64,000 nt of DNA from Enhydrobacter sp. (GTDB lineage Bacteria; Pseudomonadota; Alphaproteobacteria; Reyranellales; Reyranellaceae), in NCBI RefSeq assembly GCF_030246845.1, contig NZ_CP126889.1:930001-994000 (forward strand). The letters are read 5' to 3'. The translations under genes and the position numbers were made by a program. Shown here one piece after another: positions 17,837-24,873 of the stretch (within the stretch, counting starts at the first letter, position 1; each line of letters starts with the position of its first letter). The notes beneath the pieces are model-generated. The model was not told where the DNA came from and ran no database searches. It saw only the letters and a list, made by a program, of their open reading frames with translations.

Positions 17837-17877
17837 CTGATATCAGCAATTCATGGCTCGGTCAATATCTGATATCA
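17837..17877. promoter_or_regulatory. Pair of CTGATATCA operator-like palindromes
   Basis: CTGATATCAG (17837-17846) is a perfect 10-bp palindrome just upstream of the RHH gene start, and CTGATATCA (17869-17877) recurs within codons 6-9. Their centres are 32 bp apart, about three helical turns, on the same DNA face. Autoregulation by the RHH protein and control of the divergent operon is the natural reading. Confidence 0.55.
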
Positions 17878-18062
17878 AAAAATCACCGCGGCGAGGCAGG
17901 CCCCCAAAGCCTGGGGGTGTTGATCCCGGTATCTTCACGAGATTGCCAACAGACACGCTCGCGGCCGTGGATGCCTACGCCGAGAAGGCCGGCATCAGTC
18001 GCAGCGACGCGGTGCGGCAGTTGATCGAGGCCAGCCTCAAGAAGGTTAAGGGTCGTGGCTGA
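17853..18062 (+). CDS. Ribbon-helix-helix transcriptional regulator
   Basis: 69 residues. The N-terminus is basic (SPRRGRPPKPGG). The core is a CopG/Arc-like RHH fold: the strand FTRLPTDTLAAV, then helix A (VDAYAEKAG) and helix B after ISRSDAVRQLIEASL. It probably binds as a dimer the CTGATATCA sites that overlap its own start. Its stop is overlapped by the next gene (GTG at 18055). A free antitoxin-like RHH protein is an alternative, but no adjacent toxin is recognisable. Confidence 0.85.
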   Translation: MARSISDIKKSPRRGRPPKPGGVDPGIFTRLPTDTLAAVDAYAEKAGISRSDAVRQLIEASLKKVKGRG

Positions 18063-18333
18063 GACCGCTCGAAAGTCTTCATTGCTAAACTGGCGCCGTG
18101 GCTTGGTGCGCCTCTGGGCGATGGTATCTATTCTCTGGATCATCAAACAAATTGTGGAAATTGCCCCGCTTGTTGACGGCAGGAATTGGACCTGTCTTTT
18201 CCGAGCTTGCCGCGCAGGCGGTGGAATCATGGGCTTCAACTACTTGCCCGCGATGTACACCTTTGGGCCGCCCGTTGCCCTACTCATCTTGGGCTTAGCA
18301 GCGGGATGGATACTCAAAGGCTTTCGCCAATGA
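18055..18333 (+). CDS. Small membrane protein, paralog of the next gene
   Basis: 92 residues from a GTG start inside the RHH gene. Two hydrophobic segments (about 20-38 and 66-87) end in GWILKGFRQ. The layout NWRRGLVRLWAMVSILWI near the N-terminus and GFRQ at the end recurs in the following gene, so the two are tandem duplicates. Family unknown. It is co-transcribed with the RHH regulator. Confidence 0.65.
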   Translation: MAETARKSSLLNWRRGLVRLWAMVSILWIIKQIVEIAPLVDGRNWTCLFRACRAGGGIMGFNYLPAMYTFGPPVALLILGLAAGWILKGFRQ

Positions 18334-18599
18334 ACTGGGTGCGCGGACTGTTTCGGTCCTGGGCGGTCATATCGCTGCTGTGGATACTGGTCGCCGGCGC
18401 GATCCAGTGGACGAATCTTACAGGGTACCGAACCTACGACGTAGCTGGGGCAAGCAAGGCAGGATACTCTGCTGAGGAGATCAATTCGTATCTCTGGAGC
18501 CGGCAGTTGCACGCAGCGACATGGATAGCTGCCCCGCCCATCGGCCTTCTTTTGCTCGGCTTAATGGCAACGTGGGCGATCCGGGGTTTTCGCCAATGA
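18330..18599 (+). CDS. Small membrane protein, tandem paralog
   Basis: 89 residues beginning MNWVRGLFRSWAVISLLWI, the same pattern as the previous gene, and ending WAIRGFRQ. Two transmembrane segments flank a polar loop with YSAEEINSYLW. The ATG overlaps the preceding stop by 4 bp. The function is unknown; two near-copies in one operon suggest a heteromeric membrane unit. Confidence 0.68.
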   Translation: MNWVRGLFRSWAVISLLWILVAGAIQWTNLTGYRTYDVAGASKAGYSAEEINSYLWSRQLHAATWIAAPPIGLLLLGLMATWAIRGFRQ

Positions 18600-18643
18600 A
18601 TTGAGGGTCCCGGGCTATTCTGGCTGTCGCTGTTGGATGCGCC

Positions 18644-19588
18644 TTAGACCCTTTGATCGTCTTCTCGTATCGACTTCAGTGTAAAAGTCTCGCGCACAAG
18701 CTCGCCTTCCTTCAGGACCTGCCTGATTGCGAATCTTCCGGTGGCTGTTTTGTTGGCCCATTGAGTCGCAAGCTGAGCGGCGTCGAAGGCTGATAGAGCG
18801 CGATCGATCTTCCCTCTGATCACACCCCGCAGTCCCTCGCACCTGAACTCGAACATGTGCGCTTCGGGTAGAACTCCCGCAAGCTGCCCCACTATGTCCT
18901 CGTCCTTATCAAGGATAGTCGTAGTCGTCGCGCGTTTCGCCGCACGAGCCACAGCATCATTGTCGAATGGTCTATCCGTCTCGCCCGCCACAAGGCGGAG
19001 TGTCGCCCCTTCTTGACTTAGATAGGAAAAGAATTCGCGCGCCTGAGAGAGGATCCGCTCATCAACGTTCTCAATGGCAGTCTCGAACTTCTGTTCGTCA
19101 GCTTCAGCAAACGCTGAAAGCAACTCAGTTACCTGATCAAGCGCTGATTTTAGAGAGCTATCAAATAGCTGATCCTGTGGCCGCAACTCTTCTAACAAGA
19201 ATCCGAACGAACCTCTGAGCACGTCTGTAACATGCAAGCGAGTGGCTGCCTTGTTTGGCAGGGGACCACGTTGGGCAAGTCCAGTGGCGCTATCTTGAAC
19301 GAACTGCTTTGCAACGAGGTCCTGTATCATGCCAACCGCGCGCCCTCCGAACTCACTCTCAATTCCGAGAGAGCCCACCACCGGCCTGCCTCCGAAAAAG
19401 ACAGCCGCCTGGGCGTGTTGGTCTTCCTCAGGGGGCAGTGCAGCAAGCTCTGCCTCGATTTCGGCCTTCCGGTCCTGAAGGCTCATCCGAATGACTGCGT
19501 CTTCGTCTGTGAGCCGGCCCAGCATTCCTTGCACGGCGGCTAGATCAGCCGCTGCATGGTCCCGCTTTAGCTTACGAATGCTACTCAT
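18644..19588 (-). CDS. Coiled-coil protein partnered with a nucleotidyltransferase
   Basis: 314 residues, soluble. The N-terminus (about 1-52) is heptad-like, with DLAAVQGMLGRLTDEDAV and DRKAEIEAELAAL, probably a coiled coil. Then comes a domain with AAVFFGGRPVVGSLGIESEF, a long central helical region (QLFDSSLKSALDQVTELL) and a C-terminal domain ending in VRETFTLKSI. No named family recognised. Its ATG overlaps the stop of the nucleotidyltransferase gene by 4 bp, so the two are translated together. Base composition is visibly less GC-rich than the surroundings, a sign of separate origin. It could be the effector or target-binding half of a two-gene system. Confidence 0.72.
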   Translation of the reverse strand: MSSIRKLKRDHAAADLAAVQGMLGRLTDEDAVIRMSLQDRKAEIEAELAALPPEEDQHAQAAVFFGGRPVVGSLGIESEFGGRAVGMIQDLVAKQFVQDSATGLAQRGPLPNKAATRLHVTDVLRGSFGFLLEELRPQDQLFDSSLKSALDQVTELLSAFAEADEQKFETAIENVDERILSQAREFFSYLSQEGATLRLVAGETDRPFDNDAVARAAKRATTTTILDKDEDIVGQLAGVLPEAHMFEFRCEGLRGVIRGKIDRALSAFDAAQLATQWANKTATGRFAIRQVLKEGELVRETFTLKSIREDDQRV

Positions 19589-20163
19589 GGCACTGCTTGA
19601 CCATTTAGCGCGGCAGCCTGCTGGATAGCTGCAACCGCGATATCATCCACCGCTTTGGGTCCGAGATCTACTCGGAGCATTCCTTTCCAGAGATAGTCAA
19701 CACGCCGATGAGAAAAAAGGCCACAATAGTATCGGGTAGCGTCTACCACCGCCTCCGGTCTCGCGTTCATATCGATCCAAAACACGTCCAGTCGATATGT
19801 TCCTTTCGCAGCCAACCTACTAAACACGTTCGGATTCTGCGCCATTAGAAGGGCCATGTCATTTGCATTTGTGGCGCGGGGCCGCAGAAAAAACGTAACC
19901 ACGTCAAGGTCGTCGGGGTTCTTCCTTTCAACAAAACTGCCGTCTAGCCACTGAAACCCGGATGCGAGACCCAGTTGGCGAAGCTGATCCCGGTGTGCCA
20001 GCCACTTTGTCAGTATGTCCAAGCGATCAACCGTACTACCAAACGCATTCACCACATCAATTGGTTGAACGGTATATGGACTAAGGTCGGTTGGCACAGC
20101 ACCTGGATCTCGTCCAGTAAATGGGGGAAGCACTCCCTGAATATTTAGGGGCGGTACAGGCAT
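19585..20163 (-). CDS. Nucleotidyltransferase-like protein (DUF6932-type)
   Basis: 192 residues. The polymerase-beta nucleotidyltransferase signature is complete: Gly75-Ser76 in WLDGSFVERKNPDDLDVV, the metal pair Asp85 and Asp87, and a third Asp126 in YRLDVFW. The context fits DUF6932-type proteins. The active-site residues suggest it transfers a nucleotide to a protein or RNA, like MNT/AbiE-type enzymes in toxin-antitoxin and phage-defence modules. The AGGAAG ribosome site fits the ATG at 20161-20163. It is coupled by a 4-bp overlap to the coiled-coil gene, and that conserved-looking pair is the main clue to function. Confidence 0.75.
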   Translation of the reverse strand: MPVPPLNIQGVLPPFTGRDPGAVPTDLSPYTVQPIDVVNAFGSTVDRLDILTKWLAHRDQLRQLGLASGFQWLDGSFVERKNPDDLDVVTFFLRPRATNANDMALLMAQNPNVFSRLAAKGTYRLDVFWIDMNARPEAVVDATRYYCGLFSHRRVDYLWKGMLRVDLGPKAVDDIAVAAIQQAAALNGQAVP

Positions 20164-20176
20164 TGATCGCTTCTTC

Positions 20177-20635
20177 CTACGATCCAGTTTTCACCGCTGA
20201 ACGCGCCCGCCACTCCCACGCCGGCTCGCAGCCATGGGCATGGACCCCCAGGCGATCGGCCTTGGCCTGCTCCTCCTCCCGCACGTAGTCGCTGCTGTAC
20301 CTGACGAACGCCCAGGCCATCCCAGCCCGCACCATGGCCGCCTGGATATCGACGCCATCGGCCCGGCATAGCCCTACCATCCGACCGTAGCGGTCGTAGC
20401 CGCGGTTGTCGCAGGCGACGTGGTGGCCCTTCACCAGCTCGCGCATCTTGCGGGTAGCCTCGATGCCGGCAAGCCATCGATCGGGACAGCGCTGATGGAT
20501 CTCCGGCGCGTCGATGCCCCACAGGCGCACGCGCTCCTTGCCGAAGCGTAGGGTGTCGCCGTCTGTGACCGTCTGCGCTGCTACCGGGACGGCCAGAACC
20601 AGTGCAATCGCCCCCACGACCCGTCCTAGCGGCAC
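20177..20635 (-). CDS. Thermonuclease (SNase) family exported nuclease
   Basis: 152 residues from a GTG start. The signal peptide VVGAIALVLAVPVAAQ precedes one staphylococcal-nuclease domain: VTDGDTLRFG, then VRLWGIDAPE carrying the catalytic Arg and Glu, YDRYGRMVGLC with the second Arg, and AFVRYSSDYV. It should cut DNA or RNA outside the cytoplasm. Its start lies 10 bp inside the Rap1a/Tai-like gene, so the two are translated in sequence. Confidence 0.88.
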   Translation of the reverse strand: MPLGRVVGAIALVLAVPVAAQTVTDGDTLRFGKERVRLWGIDAPEIHQRCPDRWLAGIEATRKMRELVKGHHVACDNRGYDRYGRMVGLCRADGVDIQAAMVRAGMAWAFVRYSSDYVREEEQAKADRLGVHAHGCEPAWEWRARSAVKTGS

Positions 20636-20976
20636 GGGAAACTTTCAATAAGCGCCGAAGTAACGAGTTGAGACGCAAGCAAATGGCGAATTTCTGAATG
20701 CTGCCAGAGATAGCGAATGACTACATCCATGATCTGCCCTCCGGTCACGCCTGCCGGCACACAAGCTCGAATCGAGGATTTTTGCGTCACCCTGCCGTAT
20801 TCGAGTCCATCTGAGATGCCCTCGATGTAGGCCAAGCAACGCGACTGTTCCTGGAAGTAATTATAGGTACCCTGTTGCGTCGTGCACGCGGCGTATAGCT
20901 GATTGCCATCGAAATAAGCTGCCTCAGCAGGGGAAGCCACCACCAGGGTCAGAAGACCGGCAGCCCACCACTTCAT
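20626..20976 (-). CDS. Rap1a/Tai family exported protein
   Basis: 116 residues. The signal peptide is MKWWAAGLLTLVVASPAEA. The mature part has the four-cysteine layout of the Rap1a/Tai family: LYAACTT, SRCLAYIEGISDGL, ACVPAGVTGGQIMDVVIRYL and the terminal FPC. Some members are periplasmic immunity proteins against type VI amidase effectors; most are uncharacterised. It overlaps the nuclease gene downstream and the lipoprotein gene upstream, forming a compact three-gene exported set. Confidence 0.82.
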   Translation of the reverse strand: MKWWAAGLLTLVVASPAEAAYFDGNQLYAACTTQQGTYNYFQEQSRCLAYIEGISDGLEYGRVTQKSSIRACVPAGVTGGQIMDVVIRYLWQHSEIRHLLASQLVTSALIESFPCR

Positions 20977-21308
20977 GGCGCGCACTTGAACCGCATGTTC
21001 ACGCTGCCAGCGGCCATGGTTGATCCGCCGAAGCCACCACCATACTGATTGAAGCCGCCACCGGACGAGCTTTGGTAGATGTCGCGCTCCTGATTGCCCA
21101 CCAAGAGCGGATGCATACCCTTCTGTGCGCAGAATTTGCGCGCCTCGTCGAAGGCAACTGTCTGGGCGCCCGTGGCTCCGCCTCTTACCGGAGCCGCCCG
21201 TGCCGAAACGAAATAGGTCCCATCTGCGGCTTCCATGACCGGACTTGCCGTGGCGCACGCCGCAACCGTGAGGAACGCGAAGATAGAACTGATCGCAACG
21301 ACTCGCAT
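20973..21308 (-). CDS. Small lipoprotein
   Basis: 111 residues. The lipoprotein signal MRVVAISSIFAFLTVAAC is followed by a short conserved-looking domain: GTYFVSARAAPVRGG, then FDEARKFCAQKG, a glycine-rich linker and a terminal VNMRFKCAP. The family resembles alphaproteobacterial envelope lipoproteins of unknown function. A GGGGGA site precedes the ATG at 21306-21308. It is the first gene of the lipoprotein/Rap1a/nuclease operon and overlaps the next start by 4 bp. Confidence 0.72.
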   Translation of the reverse strand: MRVVAISSIFAFLTVAACATASPVMEAADGTYFVSARAAPVRGGATGAQTVAFDEARKFCAQKGMHPLLVGNQERDIYQSSSGGGFNQYGGGFGGSTMAAGSVNMRFKCAP

Positions 21309-21435
21309 AAATGCTCCCCCTCCCCGCTTTGGAAGCAATCGTTACACGAGATATCGTATACGACAAGCTCGCAACGGTTGAACTCTCGCAGCTACGTGGT
21401 AGCATTTGTATCGAGGAGAGCCGCTGGGGGACGAA

Positions 21436-21660
21436 GTGCGGTTGCTCGTTACGATTCTGACATTGATTGCGTGGCCGGCGATGGCCGCCGAGCATACACC
21501 TTGGCCCGGACACAAGGTCGTCGTGCCGCGCCTCGCTGACATCCTGCCCGTCCGTGGTGGCGACAGTTGCTGCAAACATTGCAGGAAGGGGCAGCCGTGC
21601 GGAAACACTTGCATCAGCGCGAAGGCGAAGTGCCATCAGCCGCCGGGATGCGCATGCTAA
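21436..21660 (+). CDS. Small secreted cysteine-rich protein
   Basis: 74 residues from a GTG start. The signal peptide MRLLVTILTLIAWPAMAA is followed by a linker and a compact cysteine cluster, SCCKHCRKGQPCGNTCIS and CHQPPGCAC, with nine cysteines in the last 31 residues. Such tails occur in small exported alphaproteobacterial proteins and may bind metal or form disulfides. It overlaps the start region of the next gene. Confidence 0.6.
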   Translation: MRLLVTILTLIAWPAMAAEHTPWPGHKVVVPRLADILPVRGGDSCCKHCRKGQPCGNTCISAKAKCHQPPGCAC

Positions 21661-21929
21661 GACAATCAGCGCGAGCGATGGCTGCTCTAAGCACCATTGT
21701 CGCCCTGACATCGCCCGCGACGCTTCGTGCCGATGTCGAGGACTGCCGCAACGCCATACAGACCTTCAAAAGCGCCCGATCGGATATCGCTAGCGCATTG
21801 CAGTCATACGTGTCGTGCGTCTCTGGTAGCGATGGCCACGATGATTGCTCCTCGGAGTTTGGAACGCTGACTTCCGCTCAAGATGATTTTGAGACCGCTG
21901 TTTCCAGCTACGAAGGCGAATGCAGTTAG
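21654..21929 (+). CDS. Small exported hypothetical protein
   Basis: About 91 residues. The signal peptide runs to LTSPATLRA; the mature part is short, acidic and helical with cysteine spacing VEDCRNAI, YVSCVSGSDGHDDC and a terminal EGEC. Starts at 21648 or 21654 are both possible. It overlaps the preceding cysteine-rich gene and probably shares its transcript. No family recognised. Confidence 0.55.
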   Translation: MLRQSARAMAALSTIVALTSPATLRADVEDCRNAIQTFKSARSDIASALQSYVSCVSGSDGHDDCSSEFGTLTSAQDDFETAVSSYEGECS

Positions 21930-22217
21930 TCAGCGCTCAAACCCCTTCCGGCGCATGCATGCGTTGAAGAAGGAGGTTTCCGCCGGGAACAGGCCCGGGT
22001 TCTCGACAGCGATGTCCCTGCCTGGCACGCCAATACGTTGCGGCGGGTACTGTGCCTCAGCTTGGCGCCGGGCTTCGATGTGACAGTCCTGCGTATCACC
22101 GAGCCCAGCTGGTGAGCCATCGGCCCCCTTCCTCCAACCGTCGCCTTGCCCGGCAGCACACGCGGTCAATGCCAACAGTGGGATAAGGAGCCAAATGCCG
22201 TGCAGCCGGCGGCTCAA
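21930..22217 (-). CDS. Small lipoprotein
   Basis: 95 residues from a TTG start preceded by AGGA. The signal RRLHGIWLLIPLLALTAC carries a clear lipobox (LTAC). The mature part has GDTQDCHIEARRQAEAQ and ends ETSFFNACMRRKGFER, a pattern common in small outer-membrane lipoproteins of unknown role. It converges on the exported gene at 21654 with no spacer. Confidence 0.62.
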   Translation of the reverse strand: MSRRLHGIWLLIPLLALTACAAGQGDGWRKGADGSPAGLGDTQDCHIEARRQAEAQYPPQRIGVPGRDIAVENPGLFPAETSFFNACMRRKGFER

Positions 22218-22227
22218 CCGTGATGTC

Positions 22228-22446
22228 CTACGCGGCCTGAGCAGGATCCAAGGCGGTCCGGCGCTGCAATGCCGGACTGACGACGCGATCGAAGATGGCG
22301 CGCTCACTCGAGTTCAAGGCGCCGTAGCCTTCGTGGCAGGCCTTCCAGGCCACTCCGTAGGCCGGCGTTCCACTCTCGACCTCTCCATCTTCCAACAGGC
22401 CCTCGATAGCCCACAGCAATTCGTCCGAATGATCGGCCAGTCCCAT
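22228..22446 (-). CDS. Small acidic hypothetical protein
   Basis: 72 residues beginning MGLADHSDELLWAIEGLLED. It is helical and soluble, with no motif that I recognise. The ATG follows AGGGCGAAGGGA, a convincing ribosome site. It is probably co-transcribed with the lipoprotein gene 10 bp downstream. Confidence 0.5.
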   Translation of the reverse strand: MGLADHSDELLWAIEGLLEDGEVESGTPAYGVAWKACHEGYGALNSSERAIFDRVVSPALQRRTALDPAQAA

Positions 22447-22576
22447 TCCCTTCGCCCTCCGCCGCGGGAAATGGGTACACCATGGGTGGATTGGAAGACG
22501 CAGCGGTCACGCAGAAACGCATAGCGGCGGCCGGGTTCGTCATAGCTCCGTCGCGAGAGCTGGTCGCCGGTCGGAC

Positions 22577-22795
22577 CTAGTAGCGTCTTTCTGGCGTGGT
22601 GGCTGCGCCGACAGCAGCGCCGCCCAGCCCGCCCACGACCGCACCGCCTACCGGGTGTCCGACCGTGGAGCCCACGACGGCCCCGGTGCCGGCGCCGACC
22701 GCACCGCCTGTCACGGCACGCTGCCCCGGGGTGTCCCCGCAGGCCGCAACCGCCAGAACGAGCCCCATCGCGAGCAAGGTTCCAATGGATCTCAT
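22577..22795 (-). CDS. Glycine-zipper lipoprotein
   Basis: 72 residues. The lipoprotein signal MRSIGTLLAMGLVLAVAAC is followed by a glycine-zipper region, GGAVGAGTGAVVGSTVG and GGAVVGGLGGAAVGAA, that packs in membranes. Such proteins are found in outer membranes, often under envelope stress. The same frame extends 49 codons upstream to an ATG at 22942 that overlaps the preceding gene; that extension looks like a separate, decayed reading frame. Confidence 0.72.
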   Translation of the reverse strand: MRSIGTLLAMGLVLAVAACGDTPGQRAVTGGAVGAGTGAVVGSTVGHPVGGAVVGGLGGAAVGAATTPERRY

Positions 22796-22942
22796 GGTGC
22801 CTCCGTACATCGATACGGAAGCAACGCGGCGATCAGAGCGCCTGTTGCTGTGGCCACCGTAAGGATTTTCGTGCACGGCGATCGACCCGTAGGCCCGCAG
22901 CACGACATCGCCGTTGTCGCGGCTCCAATCGAAGTCGCTCAT
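22796..22942 (-). pseudogene. Relic of a small island gene fused in frame to the lipoprotein
   Basis: From the ATG at 22940-22942 the frame reads MSDFDWSRDNGDVVLRAYGS then IAVHENPYGG before continuing into the lipoprotein gene without a stop. The start overlaps the winged-helix gene by 4 bp as a normal operon gene would. The beginning resembles small proteins found next to integrases in other proteobacterial islands, but the expected C-terminal half is missing. Confidence 0.4.
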
Positions 22943-23280
22943 GGCGCAGCCCTCTGTTCGGCATCAGGCCGAATGTCAGGGCGGTCCTCTTCCGGATCCT
23001 CGGCAAACTCGACGCGGGTCTTCAGGACGTAGCGCGCGTGGGTGCCGGCATAGGGACCGCCGTGCTCCTCATCGATCGTCACGATGTTGAGGCCGTAACG
23101 ATGGCGCAGCTTGTGGACGTATCCGCTCCAGCGCGGGCCCGGCGTGGTAATCGGCGTGCAGCCCACAGGGCCGGCATGGATCAGGGCACCGAGAGCCCAC
23201 GCATCCCTGCCAACAAGTTCAATGCTGCGGGGCAGGCCTTCGCCGTCGAATACACGGAACGACTTCTTCACGCGCGCCAT
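22939..23280 (-). CDS. Winged-helix domain protein of the integration module
   Basis: 113 residues. The middle, WALGALIHAGPVGCTPITTPGPRWSGYVHKLRHRYGLNIVT, matches the layout of the small winged-helix proteins found beside integrases in alphaproteobacterial islands. The C-terminus is acidic. It overlaps the preceding small gene by 1 bp and the following frame by 4 bp. A DNA-binding role in excision or regulation is likely. Confidence 0.75.
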   Translation of the reverse strand: MARVKKSFRVFDGEGLPRSIELVGRDAWALGALIHAGPVGCTPITTPGPRWSGYVHKLRHRYGLNIVTIDEEHGGPYAGTHARYVLKTRVEFAEDPEEDRPDIRPDAEQRAAP

Positions 23281-23471
23281 TACCGGACCCCCATCGAAAA
23301 TCCGGCCAGCTCAGCCACAACAAGCGCCGTTTCCGGCGCCAGCCCATGGCGGCGAGCAAGGTGCTTGGCGGCGATCGGGAGTGACCGGACGCGAACCTTT
23401 TCGGCGTGCTTGAAGAGCGGAAGGTGCAGAGCGCTGTTGCTAGCGCGACGCGGAGGGGTTACAAGTTTCAT
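23280..23471 (-). CDS. Small basic protein of the integration module
   Basis: 63 residues, basic, with AAKHLARRHGLAPETALVVA, a short helix-turn-helix-like pattern shared by small proteins of prophage and island integration modules. The ATG is at 23469-23471. It overlaps the winged-helix gene by 1 bp, so they form one operon. Confidence 0.6.
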   Translation of the reverse strand: MKLVTPPRRASNSALHLPLFKHAEKVRVRSLPIAAKHLARRHGLAPETALVVAELAGFSMGVR

Positions 23472-23550
23472 GTCGTTTAGCTTTCATCGTGGTTGGTGGG
23501 TTAGACGAAACGTTTCGGCCCCAGCGTTCACCGCGCTGGGGCTTTTCATG

Positions 23551-23799
23551 TCAGGCTGCTTGTTTGTCAGAGGTTGAGGTACGGAGCGGGCCTAGCCGCT
23601 TCTCTGCCCAGGCATCGAGGGAATCACGCGGATAGAGCGGCACGCGGCCGGCTACATACGCGGGCGGTCCATCAGACTTCTGGCAGTACCACTTCGCCAT
23701 TGTGGATGGCTGGACGGGGATGCCATGCACTTCACGGAGATAGCGGGCCGCATCAGCGCGGCGCAGCTTCGGCGGCCAATTGTCGGAAGAGAGGTTCAC
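23551..23799 (-). CDS. Excisionase-like helix-turn-helix protein
   Basis: 82 residues from a GTG start preceded by AAGGAG. The fold follows the MerR/AlpA excisionase pattern: LRRADAARYLREVHGI, then STMAKWYCQKSDGPPAYVAGR and VPLYPRDSLDAWAEKRL. Such proteins steer integrases towards excision or switch on integrase genes. Its position in the small-gene cluster near the integrase supports this. Confidence 0.8.
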   Translation of the reverse strand: MNLSSDNWPPKLRRADAARYLREVHGIPVQPSTMAKWYCQKSDGPPAYVAGRVPLYPRDSLDAWAEKRLGPLRTSTSDKQAA

Positions 23800-23949
23800 T
23801 TCGCTGGCTCCTTGCACGGTCGGAATTGACCGCGTTTCGGAGCAAAAGATGTTCGTGCCAGAAATCGCCGACCATCATCGCGGCGAAAATTTTATCGGTT
23901 CGTTAAATGCCCTTGGAGCAATAATCGCGGACACTTTAGCCTCCGCGAT

Positions 23950-24768
23950 TTAACCGCGATTATCACCGCCATTTGAAGAAGGCGTTGATGCGCTATTGCG
24001 TGATGGCGAAGTGCCGCGCGTCGCACACCAGCCATTAGGCAGTGTGCCCATCCATGCCCGTATCGTATCGCGCGAGAGTCCATTTCCCGCTTTGAGCAGC
24101 CCGCCCAGACGAGCGCCCTGCTGATCCTTCGGCCCACGCATCGCGTCTTGCGCCATTCCCTCGGTAATGAGCTGGCCTGCAAGATGTCGGCCGTTCGCCC
24201 ATTGCTTGAACTGGTCCGGAACGTCATCGCGCGAGTAAGTGACGGGTGGGATATAGGTTGGCGTCTGCGGTATGAGATTTTTGCTCTCAAATGACTGTCC
24301 TGACACGTCGGCACCGGGAAGCGGCTCGGACACATGCACCGAAGCTGTTTCGACAGACTTCCACAGTTGCTGCGCCTTGCTGCTACTAACCAACAAATCG
24401 CTATAGTCAGTGGGTTTTGCGTCGCCGACACGCTGAGCAACGCACAACCGAACGCCCGGAGCCATCCAATGTGATGTGTCGAGTAGCTCGGCGCTCTTCC
24501 AAAATTCTGTCGGCAGCGTCATACGCTTGGATGCGACGACGCTTGAGCGGTAAAGCGCGCGAGCGCCCTGACAAGTGACGGAGATAAGTCCCTGCTGGGC
24601 CTTGGCAATAATCTCGTCTCGCGCGCCGTAAACGCCCGGGCAACGTGATTCGGCAAGATCCAATGAATTCCTGGCGCGTGATGGAAGTGCGCTAACAGCG
24701 TCTTTGCTGCGCTTCACAATCCACACGCACAGCTCTGGAATTGTCCATTCGGCCGAACTGAAACTCAC
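23950..24768 (-). CDS. Hypothetical protein next to the integrase
   Basis: 272 residues from a GTG start with a strong GGAGG site. It has no signal peptide or membrane segment. The N-terminus has TIPELCVWIVKRSKDAVSAL; the middle is strand-rich; residues about 170-200 hold DDVPDQFKQWANGRH; the C-terminus is serine- and asparagine-rich and probably disordered. No known domain. It lies between the excisionase-like gene and the integrase, and its GC content is lower than the chromosome, so it is probably island cargo or a mobility accessory. Confidence 0.65.
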   Translation of the reverse strand: MSFSSAEWTIPELCVWIVKRSKDAVSALPSRARNSLDLAESRCPGVYGARDEIIAKAQQGLISVTCQGARALYRSSVVASKRMTLPTEFWKSAELLDTSHWMAPGVRLCVAQRVGDAKPTDYSDLLVSSSKAQQLWKSVETASVHVSEPLPGADVSGQSFESKNLIPQTPTYIPPVTYSRDDVPDQFKQWANGRHLAGQLITEGMAQDAMRGPKDQQGARLGGLLKAGNGLSRDTIRAWMGTLPNGWCATRGTSPSRNSASTPSSNGGDNRG

Positions 24769-24873
24769 GGTACCTCCGCAGGGTGCATCCGCATTGAGAG
24801 GGTCGGCGCGGCGGGCGGAGTGCGGATCTCCGAGTTCGCCCGGCCAAGGACTAGCCGCGCCGATGGGAACAAG

